Assembly (NCBI RefSeq): GCF_003569915.1
Contig: NZ_KZ984467.1
Span: forward strand, 1-59,705
DNA length: 59,705 bases
Reading direction: 5' to 3'
Source: Comamonas testosteroni
GTDB taxonomy: Bacteria > Pseudomonadota > Gammaproteobacteria > Burkholderiales > Burkholderiaceae_C
Part shown: positions 7,685 to 14,533 of the stretch, piece by piece
How positions within the stretch are numbered: position 1 is the stretch's first letter
How the letters are laid out: each line of letters opens with the position of its first letter
The notes under the pieces: model-generated
Databases searched by the model: none
The model's input: the letters and a program-made list of their open reading frames with translations, nothing else
Told to the model about the DNA's origin: nothing
Program-made: the position numbers and the translations under genes

Positions 7685-8872
7685 ATGAGCACCCGAGACA
7701 TCTTCGTCGTCAGCGCAGCGCGCACCGCCATCGGCACCTTTGGCGGCGGCTTGAAGGACGTTCCCAACACCCAGCTGGCCACCACCGTGGTCAAGGCCGC
7801 CATCGAGCGCGCAGGCATTGCCGCCGATCAGGTCGGCCATGTGGTCATGGGCAATGTGATCCCTACCGACACCAAGGACGCCTATCTGTCCCGCGTGGCG
7901 GCCATCGATGCAGGCTGCCCTATCGAAACGCCCGCTTTCAACGTCAACCGTCTGTGCGGCTCGGGCCTGCAGGCCATTGTCTCGGCCGCTCAGGCGATTG
8001 CGCTGGGTGACTGCGAAGTGGCGATTGGTGCCGGTTCTGAATCCATGAGCCGTGGCCCGTACTTCGACACCGCTTCGCGCTGGGGCGCACGCATGGGTGA
8101 CGCCAAGAGCATCGACTACATGCTGGGCATCCTGCACGACCCCTGGCAAAAAATGCACATGGGCATCACGGCAGAAAACGTGGCCGAACGCTACAAGATC
8201 AGCCGCGTCATGCAAGACGAGCTGGCCGTAGTCAGCCAGCAGCGCGCAGCGGCCGCGATTGAAGCGGGTCGCTTCAAAGAGCAAATCGTTCCCGTCGAAA
8301 TCGCCACCCGCAAAGGCACGGTGCTGTTCGACACCGACGAGCATGTGCGCGGCAACACCACGGTGGAAACGCTGGCCGGCATGAAGCCTGCGTTCAAGAA
8401 AGAAGGCGGCACCGTCACAGCAGGCAACGCCTCCGGCATCAACGACGGCGCCGCCGCCGTGCTGATGATGAGCGCTGATGCCGTGAAGTCCAGCGGCGCC
8501 AAGCCTCTGGCGCGTCTGGTCGGCTACGCCCACGCCGGTGTCGAGCCTGCCTACATGGGCATTGGCCCCGTGCCCGCCACGCAAAAAGTGCTGGCGCGCA
8601 CCGGCCTGAAGATTCAGGACATGGACGTGATCGAAGCCAACGAAGCTTTCGCCGCCCAGGCCTGCGCCGTGATTCAGGAGCTAGCGCTGGACCCTGCCAA
8701 GGTCAACCCCAATGGCTCGGGCATCTCTCTGGGCCACCCCGTGGGCGCCACCGGTGCCATCATCACCACCAAGGCGATCTATGAGCTGCACCGCAGCGGT
8801 GGTCGCTACGCACTGGTGACCATGTGCATTGGCGGCGGCCAGGGCATTGCTGCGATTTTTGAGCGTGTGTAA
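7685..8872 (+). CDS. Acetyl-CoA C-acyltransferase / beta-ketothiolase (BktB-like)
   Basis: The 395-residue protein is a thiolase that cleaves 3-ketoacyl-CoA with CoA or condenses two acyl-CoAs. The nucleophile Cys91 lies in NRLCGSGLQ. The His motif GHPVGATGA and the C-terminal CIGGGQG carry the other catalytic residues. The start MSTRDIFVVSAARTAIGTFGG is typical of BktB-type biosynthetic-class thiolases. It is the last gene of the operon and is followed within 25 bases by a strong terminator. With the ligase it implies that the pathway ends in thiolytic cleavage to acetyl-CoA plus a shorter acyl-CoA. Confidence 0.93.
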   Translation: MSTRDIFVVSAARTAIGTFGGGLKDVPNTQLATTVVKAAIERAGIAADQVGHVVMGNVIPTDTKDAYLSRVAAIDAGCPIETPAFNVNRLCGSGLQAIVSAAQAIALGDCEVAIGAGSESMSRGPYFDTASRWGARMGDAKSIDYMLGILHDPWQKMHMGITAENVAERYKISRVMQDELAVVSQQRAAAAIEAGRFKEQIVPVEIATRKGTVLFDTDEHVRGNTTVETLAGMKPAFKKEGGTVTAGNASGINDGAAAVLMMSADAVKSSGAKPLARLVGYAHAGVEPAYMGIGPVPATQKVLARTGLKIQDMDVIEANEAFAAQACAVIQELALDPAKVNPNGSGISLGHPVGATGAIITTKAIYELHRSGGRYALVTMCIGGGQGIAAIFERV

Positions 8873-8893
8873 ACCGCTTTAGCTGCACCGCAA

Positions 8894-8927
8894 AAAAGGC
8901 CTGCCGGAGTGATCTGGCAGGCCTTTT
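8894..8927. terminator. Bidirectional intrinsic terminator, thiolase/porin
   Basis: A perfect 12-base-pair stem pairs AAAAGGCCTGCC (8894-8905) with GGCAGGCCTTTT (8916-8927) around a 10-base loop. A-tracts and T-tracts on both flanks let it work for the plus-strand thiolase and the minus-strand porin. Confidence 0.9.
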
Positions 8928-8944
8928 GCGTTTCAGGTGTGACT

Positions 8945-10192
8945 TTAGAAGCTGTGTCGCAGGCCCACCATCACTGCGTGCACATTCTTGCCTGCGGCCA
9001 CGGGGCTGGCGTACATGGGGCTCAGTGCCATGTTCGCGCCGTCATTGCTGACATAAGCGCCTTGCAGATAAGCCCAGGTGCGCTTGGACAGCAGATATTC
9101 CGCGCCGATGACGAATTGGCTGGCCTTGTGACCCGCGTTCTTGTTGTCCTTGACGTAGTAGTACGCGGTGCTGAAGTTCAGATAGGGCACGGGACGCCAG
9201 CCCAGGCCGAAGTTCCACATATCCAGACTGTCCGAGCCGCCGGGCATGACCACATGGCTGGGGTTGCGCGCGGCGTAGTACTGGCCGCTGATGGTGTAGG
9301 GGCCACTGCTGTACTGCGCGCCCAGCGAGTACAGACGGTTGGTGTTGGCCGTGGAGCTGAAGCCCGCAGCACGCGCTGCTGCCGCGCCTGCATCGGCATT
9401 GCCCAGCGCTGCGCCATAGATGGCAGCGGCATTGGCCTGGTTGTTGCCATAGCCGTTGTAGTAGATGGCCGAGAGCTTGAGGCCACCGCTGTGATAGAGG
9501 GCCGTGACCGATTGCTGCGAGTTGGCCTTGCCGCCGCTTTCACCAAAGGCATAGGCAAAGTCCAGCTTCAGGCCATTCCAGTTGGGCGTGGTGTAGACGA
9601 TGGCGTTTTCGTTGTAGATGGTGCCAAACGCGACGTTGGAGTTATTGCCAATCCAGGCCTTGCTGGCCGTGTTCATGCCCACCAGTGCCGTGAGCGCCGA
9701 GCCAAAGTAGCGCAGGCCGCGCGCGTCGGTGTACTGCATGGCATAGGCGGCAGGCGAGAACTGGCGGCCCAGCCTGACCTCACCAAAGCCGCCTGAAAGC
9801 CCCACGACGGAGAGCTGGTTGAAGAACGAGGTGCTACCACTGGCATTGGCCCCGCCCGTGCCGCCGTTGGTGGTGTTGAGGTTGCCCTGCAGCTGGAAGT
9901 TGGCACGCAGGCCACCGCCAAGGTCTTCCGTGCCGCGCAGGCCCCAGTTGCTGGCGCCAAGCCCGCCATCCTTGGCTTTGACGGCCGAGCCGTGATGGGC
10001 CGTGGTGGGCAGATAGCCCGTGCCTGCGCTGTAGTTGGACATGCTGAGCACGCCAGAGTCCAGCGTGCCATACAGCGTGACGCTGCTTTGCGCGAGCACA
10101 GGCGTGGTCATGAAAAGAGCCGTTGTGGCGGCGGCGATGGCGCACAGGGCCGGGCGCTTGGGGCTGTGCAGGGCGGTGAGGTGAACTGGCAT
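8945..10192 (-). CDS. Outer-membrane porin (Omp32-like)
   Basis: This 415-residue protein is a trimeric general porin of the betaproteobacterial type. The chosen ATG at 10192 follows a GGAG site and gives a signal peptide (ALCAIAAATTALFMTTPVLAQ) with cleavage after VLA. The mature protein opens SSVTLYGTLDSGV, the classic first strand, and ends GLRHSF with the terminal Phe recognised by the BAM machinery. A longer frame to 10306 has no matching start. The gene sits between the thiolase operon and the BKACE gene and may provide outer-membrane entry for the same substrate. A 9-base-pair hairpin lies in its leader. Confidence 0.92.
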   Translation of the reverse strand: MPVHLTALHSPKRPALCAIAAATTALFMTTPVLAQSSVTLYGTLDSGVLSMSNYSAGTGYLPTTAHHGSAVKAKDGGLGASNWGLRGTEDLGGGLRANFQLQGNLNTTNGGTGGANASGSTSFFNQLSVVGLSGGFGEVRLGRQFSPAAYAMQYTDARGLRYFGSALTALVGMNTASKAWIGNNSNVAFGTIYNENAIVYTTPNWNGLKLDFAYAFGESGGKANSQQSVTALYHSGGLKLSAIYYNGYGNNQANAAAIYGAALGNADAGAAAARAAGFSSTANTNRLYSLGAQYSSGPYTISGQYYAARNPSHVVMPGGSDSLDMWNFGLGWRPVPYLNFSTAYYYVKDNKNAGHKASQFVIGAEYLLSKRTWAYLQGAYVSNDGANMALSPMYASPVAAGKNVHAVMVGLRHSF

Positions 10193-10218
10193 GGTTTTGT
10201 CTCCGGTAGTTATGTAGT

Positions 10219-10242
10219 GCATGCAGCCATGGCGCTGCATGC
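10219..10242 (-). promoter_or_regulatory. Perfect inverted repeat in the porin leader
   Basis: GCATGCAGC at 10219-10227 and GCTGCATGC at 10234-10242 form a 9-base-pair stem with a 6-base loop. It ends 27 bases upstream of the porin start codon. It could be an RNA hairpin affecting mRNA stability or an operator; the sequence does not decide. Confidence 0.5.
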
Positions 10243-10406
10243 CAGGCAGTTTCCGGATTGGCGATTTCGCGGTTTTTCTTTTCACGCCATTAAGTTCACA
10301 AGCCATGCCAGCTAGGGAATCTCTCTAGAGCGATTTGGCCATGTCGTCTAGGTGTCATATTGGGTTAATGCTATAAATAAAGTAGCGATTTGAATTTTCC
10401 AGAACG

Positions 10407-10429
10407 AAAAAAAGCCCCTGTGAAGGGGC
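10407..10429 (-). terminator. Intrinsic terminator of the BKACE gene
   Basis: On the minus strand GCCCC and GGGGC pair, with an additional A-T pair at the loop, and seven T residues follow (10413 down to 10407). It separates the BKACE transcript from the porin. Confidence 0.85.
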
Positions 10430-10558
10430 GTAAAGCAGAGACCATCGGCAGATGGCCTCTTGCGCATCAACTGTGTATCAGTGACGCATCTTGGAGAGGG
10501 TCGAAATGAAGCGCCCGTGTGCTGCAGTCGCACCTGCTGCAAACGGGTTTGAATGCGC

Positions 10559-11617
10559 TCAGGCGGCCTTGCGCAGATAGCCTTGCTGGGCGCCGTTGCG
10601 GTTGGGGGCAAAGCCGTTCTTGGCCAGCGTCTCTTCCACGCTGTCGTAGAACACGCCGATCTGGCAAATCTCGCGCGCCTGTTGGGGCGTGGCGATGGGG
10701 CGGCTGCATTCCTTGGCAATGCGCACCAGCTGTTCGATCTGCTCCACGGTGCCCATCTTCTTGGTGCGGGTCTGGTTCCACAGATTGTCTTCCGTGCCGC
10801 AGCGCACGTGCAGGCCCATGGCGATGCCCATCATGTTGATCGGCAGCACATTGAGCACCGAGGCCTCCACCGTCAGCACGGCACCATCGGGCACGGCACG
10901 CACAAAGTTGGCCAGGCTGTAGATGCTGGGCTGATCCATGCCACCGCCAATCGCCACCCAGTTCAGCACCAGAGGGCCTTTGTAGATGCCGCGGCGCAGC
11001 AAGCGCTCCACGGACTCGAAGCTATTGATGTTGTAGCACTGGAAGGCACTTTGAATGCCTGCGGCGCTCAGGCGCTTGATATGTTCCTCGGCCCAGCCGG
11101 GCTGGGCGGGCACGGTCATTTCCTTGTAGGCGTTGAAGACGGCAGGGTCGTCCATGGAAGTGCCTGCATAGTCGCGCGCATCGAACTGCTCAAGAATATT
11201 CATCTGCGAGGTGTTGATGGTCACCGTCACCTGGTCGGGCTTTGGGTCCAGCTCGGCCAGCATGTGGCGCGTATCGTCGCTCAGCCACTTGGCGGCAGCG
11301 CCTTCGGTCTCCGGGGCAAAGCTGATGGAGCCGCCGACCTGAATGATCATGTCCGGCACGCGGGCACGGACGCCGGCAATCAGCTCGTTGAATTTGGACA
11401 GGCGCTTGCTGCCGCGGCCATCAAGCTCACGCACATGCAGGTGCAGCACCTGGGCGCCTGCGTTGTAGCAGTCCACGGCTTTTTGAATCTGCTCTTCCAT
11501 GGTGACGGGAATTTCACCGGGAAAGTCATCGGGCATCCACGAAGGTGCGTAGGGGGCTGCGGTGATGATCAGAGGTTGCTGGTTTTCTGCAACCAGATGG
11601 CCGTCGAGGAAGTTCAT
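10559..11617 (-). CDS. Beta-keto acid cleavage enzyme (BKACE, DUF849)
   Basis: The 352-residue product belongs to the BKACE/Kce family. These TIM-barrel Zn enzymes react a beta-keto acid with acetyl-CoA to give acetoacetate and a new CoA ester. The metal-binding HxH is visible in GAQVLHLHVRELDG, and QVGGS follows at the end of a barrel strand. The start at 11617 (MNFLDGHLVAE) has an AAGG site; an in-frame extension to 11665 is less likely. It diverges from an AraC-type regulator 126 bases away, its probable control. Members act on 3-keto-5-aminohexanoate, dehydrocarnitine and many other keto acids, so the exact substrate is open. Confidence 0.88.
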   Translation of the reverse strand: MNFLDGHLVAENQQPLIITAAPYAPSWMPDDFPGEIPVTMEEQIQKAVDCYNAGAQVLHLHVRELDGRGSKRLSKFNELIAGVRARVPDMIIQVGGSISFAPETEGAAAKWLSDDTRHMLAELDPKPDQVTVTINTSQMNILEQFDARDYAGTSMDDPAVFNAYKEMTVPAQPGWAEEHIKRLSAAGIQSAFQCYNINSFESVERLLRRGIYKGPLVLNWVAIGGGMDQPSIYSLANFVRAVPDGAVLTVEASVLNVLPINMMGIAMGLHVRCGTEDNLWNQTRTKKMGTVEQIEQLVRIAKECSRPIATPQQAREICQIGVFYDSVEETLAKNGFAPNRNGAQQGYLRKAA

Positions 11618-11743
11618 GGTGGACCTTTCTATGTGCTGTGCTGAGTACGGGCTCAGGCCTTGCAATGTAGAAGTCCACCGGGTTTAAGGTTTGACGATCT
11701 GGGACAGTGATTTATCATTCCGGGACGTTCAGGGAAAACCTCT

Positions 11744-12748
11744 ATGACCGCTTTGATGCGCAGCGCCAGTCTGGCGCATTACGCCGATCTGGCCATCAGC
11801 GTGGGCCTGCAGCCGCTGGAAATGCTGGCCGCCGTGGGCCTGCCGCGCTCGTGTTTTGATAACACGGAGCTGCGCATTCCTGCTGCTTCCGTCATGCGGT
11901 TGATGGAGATGTCGGCCGAGCGTTCGGGCGAGCAGGCTTTTGGCCTCAGGCTCTCGGTCACGCGGCGGCTGTCCTCGTTTGGTGTGGTCGGCATGCTGGC
12001 GCGTGACGAACCCACGCTGCGCCAGGCACTTGATACGCTCAACAGCTATCTGTATCTGCACAACGAAAGCCTGACGACGCATATCCATGAAGCCGCAGGC
12101 GTGGCGGTGATCGAGCAGGTGTTTTTGCCTTCGGTGGGGGCAGGGCGGCAGTCGGTGGAGCTGACGCTGGGTGCGCTCTATCACACGCTGTGCCTGGCGC
12201 TGGGGCCGGACTGGAAGCCGCGCAGCATCAGCTTTATGCACCCGCCACCGGCCAGTCTGGCCTGGCATCGCAGCATTCTGGGGGGCAATCTGCTGTTCTC
12301 GCAGGACTACAACGGCATCACGCTGTCCTCGGCCGATATGGATGCACCTCTGCACGCCGCCGACCCGGTAATGCGCCAGCAGATGCGTGCGCTGGTGCGC
12401 GAAGACCTGGCGAGCAGCACGCTGGGCATTGGCGATGAGGTGGAGCAACTGATCACGGCGCTGCTGCCTACGGGGCGCTGCAGCGCCGATCAGGTGGCTT
12501 TGCATCTGGGCGTGGACCGCCGCACTGTGCACCGCAGGCTGGCCGCACAAGGCACCAGCTTTGCCAGACTGCTGGAATCCATACGCCGCGAGCAGGCGCA
12601 GCGCCTGATGGCTTATGGCGACCGCAAGCTCTCCGATATTGCGCCGCTGCTGGGCTTTTCCAGCCTCAGCGCTTTTTCACGCTGGCGGCATGGACACAAA
12701 GCGGTTCCTGACGCTGCGGAGCCTGCGAAAGCGGCTCGCTCAGGGTAA
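11744..12748 (+). CDS. AraC-family regulator with arabinose-binding-like N-domain
   Basis: The 334-residue protein has the long N-terminal effector domain of the OruR/ArgR-like AraC subgroup (roughly residues 15-205). A C-terminal AraC-type DNA-binding domain follows, with the first helix-turn-helix at about VDRRTVHRRLAAQG. The second ends in IAPLLGFSSLSAFSRW. After that Trp the usual F..xFG.SP..WR segment is missing and the protein finishes in an Ala-rich tail. This could be natural divergence or a small indel. It is divergent from the BKACE gene and 147 bases upstream of the second MFS transporter, so it probably controls one or both. Confidence 0.85.
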   Translation: MTALMRSASLAHYADLAISVGLQPLEMLAAVGLPRSCFDNTELRIPAASVMRLMEMSAERSGEQAFGLRLSVTRRLSSFGVVGMLARDEPTLRQALDTLNSYLYLHNESLTTHIHEAAGVAVIEQVFLPSVGAGRQSVELTLGALYHTLCLALGPDWKPRSISFMHPPPASLAWHRSILGGNLLFSQDYNGITLSSADMDAPLHAADPVMRQQMRALVREDLASSTLGIGDEVEQLITALLPTGRCSADQVALHLGVDRRTVHRRLAAQGTSFARLLESIRREQAQRLMAYGDRKLSDIAPLLGFSSLSAFSRWRHGHKAVPDAAEPAKAARSG

Positions 12749-12895
12749 TTGCTGTCAGGGTTGTTACGGGGTGGCTGGGGCTTCATCGGGACTAACCAGC
12801 GCTGGCGTGCATAGAGAAAACTGCGTCGCCTAATGCGAAAAGTTCTGTGGCTCACGACCTAGGATGCGGCAAGAACGAGATCACGGAGACAGTGA

Positions 12896-14194
12896 ATGCA
12901 GATGCCACCCCAGACGCCCGCAGCAGTGCTGCAAGACCACGAAGCGCAGATTCAGGTCAGTCGCAAAAAAGCATGGTTTGCCTTTGCCATGCTGTTTTTG
13001 CTCATGTTGTCGGACTATATAGACCGGCAGATCATTGTTTCGCTGTTCCCGCATATCAAAGAGGAATGGAATCTCTCCGATAAACAGCTGGGCGCACTGG
13101 TTTCCATTATTTCGATTGTGGTGGCGCTGGGCAGCCTGCCCGTGGCGCTGCTGGCCGACCGCTTTGGCCGCGTCAAAAGCATTGTGGCCATGGGCGCGAT
13201 CTGGAGCGTGGCCACTATTGCCTGCATGTTCACGCGCAGCTATGGCCAGTTGCTGGCCGCGCGGGCCGTGGTGGGGGTGGGGGAGACGGGCTACGGCTCG
13301 GTGGGCGCAGCGCTGGTCAATGCGCTGTTCCCCAAGCGCATGCACTCGACCTTGCTGGGCGCTTTCTTCGCGGCGGGCTCGGTAGGCTCGGTGCTGGGTG
13401 TGGTGCTCGGCGGTGTGATTGCCGACCACTGGGGCTGGCGCGCAGCGTTTGGAGTGGTGGGTGTGCCGGGGCTGCTGATTGCCTTGCTGTTCTGGCTGGT
13501 GCCTGACTACAAAACCCAGCCGCTGAAGATCGCCGCCAAGGCCGGGGCCGATCTGGCGCGCGGCCCTGTGCGGCTGTACCGCATGCTGACCAATGGCCCC
13601 ACGCTGCTGTGGGCCAGCCTTGCTGGCTCGCTGCAACTGATCGTGATGTCCACCATCTGGGCCTGGACGCCCAGCTACTTCAACCGCTACTACGGCATGA
13701 CGGTGACGGCATCGGCCAAGCATGCGGCGCTGGCCGTGTTGTGCGGAGCCGTGGGCGCCGTGCTGTGGAGCGTGGTCGCTGACCGCGTGGGCCGCCGCAA
13801 CCCGGTCAACAAGCTGTACCTGATGTGCGTGCTGACGCTGTGCACTTTTGCCGTGTTCTGCTACGCCTTTGCTGCGCCGCTTGAACTGCAGGCCCGCTTT
13901 ATCGCCATCATGGCCGGCAGTCTGCTGATGACCTGCGCCGTGGGCGCCGTCACCAGCACCGTGCTGGATGTGAGCAACCCGGCGCTGCGCTCCACCGGCG
14001 GTGCGGTGCTGGCGCTGTTCCAGAACCTGTTTGGCTTGGCGATTGGCCCGTTTTTCGGCGGGCTGATCTCTGACGGCTGGGGGCTGTCTACAGCGCTGAC
14101 GGTGATTCCCTGTGCCAGCGTGCTCTCGGCCCTGTGCTTCTGGATGGCGTCGCGCAGCTATGCGAGGGATGTGAAAAACGTTGCAAGCCTTTGA
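12896..14194 (+). CDS. MFS transporter, second paralogue
   Basis: This 432-residue transporter has about 12 membrane spans and the MFS loop signature ADRFGRVK. It is a close paralogue of the protein at 1051, with near-identical blocks around DYIDRQI, SDKQLGALVS, GETGYG and ADHWGWRAAFG. The start has GGAG 8 bases upstream inside gatcacggagac, also found before the other paralogue. The copies differ at both termini: the first has a longer C-terminal tail. It follows the AraC gene and ends at a strong terminator. It probably imports an organic acid related to the substrate of the first copy. Confidence 0.9.
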   Translation: MQMPPQTPAAVLQDHEAQIQVSRKKAWFAFAMLFLLMLSDYIDRQIIVSLFPHIKEEWNLSDKQLGALVSIISIVVALGSLPVALLADRFGRVKSIVAMGAIWSVATIACMFTRSYGQLLAARAVVGVGETGYGSVGAALVNALFPKRMHSTLLGAFFAAGSVGSVLGVVLGGVIADHWGWRAAFGVVGVPGLLIALLFWLVPDYKTQPLKIAAKAGADLARGPVRLYRMLTNGPTLLWASLAGSLQLIVMSTIWAWTPSYFNRYYGMTVTASAKHAALAVLCGAVGAVLWSVVADRVGRRNPVNKLYLMCVLTLCTFAVFCYAFAAPLELQARFIAIMAGSLLMTCAVGAVTSTVLDVSNPALRSTGGAVLALFQNLFGLAIGPFFGGLISDGWGLSTALTVIPCASVLSALCFWMASRSYARDVKNVASL

Positions 14195-14211
14195 ATCGGC
14201 CAAAGCCGGCC

Positions 14212-14244
14212 AACCCGTCAGCTTTTGTGAGCTGGCGGGTTTTT
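14212..14244 (+). terminator. Intrinsic terminator after second MFS gene
   Basis: AACCCGTCAGCT (14212-14223) pairs with AGCTGGCGGGTT (14230-14241), including one T-G wobble, around a 6-base loop. A short run of T follows. Confidence 0.88.
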
Positions 14245-14249
14245 ACATG

Positions 14250-14303
14250 AAATAGGCCTCTAGTCTTGATGAATCATTGGCTATCAGCTATTAAAAAGGG
14301 AGC
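14250..14303 (+). repeat. 54-bp AT-rich interspersed repeat, copy B (reference copy)
   Basis: This copy runs from AAATAGGCCTCTAGTCTT to AGCTATTAAAAAGGGAGC and measures 54 bases. It lies between the MFS terminator and polB. Copies at 7613, 19274, 30541, 31533, 38758, 46207 and 54783 align with it over most of its length in one orientation or the other. Confidence 0.7.
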
Positions 14304-14533
14304 GAAAGCGCTGAGGGATGTTGATCGCTCCACCTGAGACAAGGCAATGTCGCCCGGACCGGGCTTCTTCCGCCGGCTGTACCTGAAAGGGCGCTCATTC
14401 GCTGATAAGGAATGCGACCGATTGGCGACCGATTGCTCGGTATCATTTCTCAGCTTCCTCGATGGACTGTGTCAACGGCCACAGCCATGGCGGCACCTCC
14501 GCCTGTTAACTCTCTCGCGTCCCTTTATCTTTT

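Larger units (their letters stand above)
10193..10558. other. Porin leader/BKACE 3' region
   Basis: This 366-base stretch has no gene. It holds the porin leader hairpin (10219-10242), a short AT-rich segment at 10367-10400 that resembles one end of the 54-bp repeat (gctat...aagtagc), and the BKACE terminator (10407-10429). Confidence 0.6.
14195..14533. other. Intergenic region upstream of polB
   Basis: These 339 bases hold the MFS terminator and repeat copy B, then about 230 bases with no clear gene. A CTGT/ACAG pair at 14467-14484 has a 10-base spacer, not the 8 of a LexA box, so SOS control of polB is not supported here. Confidence 0.6.

Noticed and set aside
14467..14484. Possible LexA box upstream of polB
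   Set aside because: CTGT and ACAG are separated by 10 bases, while LexA boxes need 8; the lexA boxes in this window keep the 8-base spacing.
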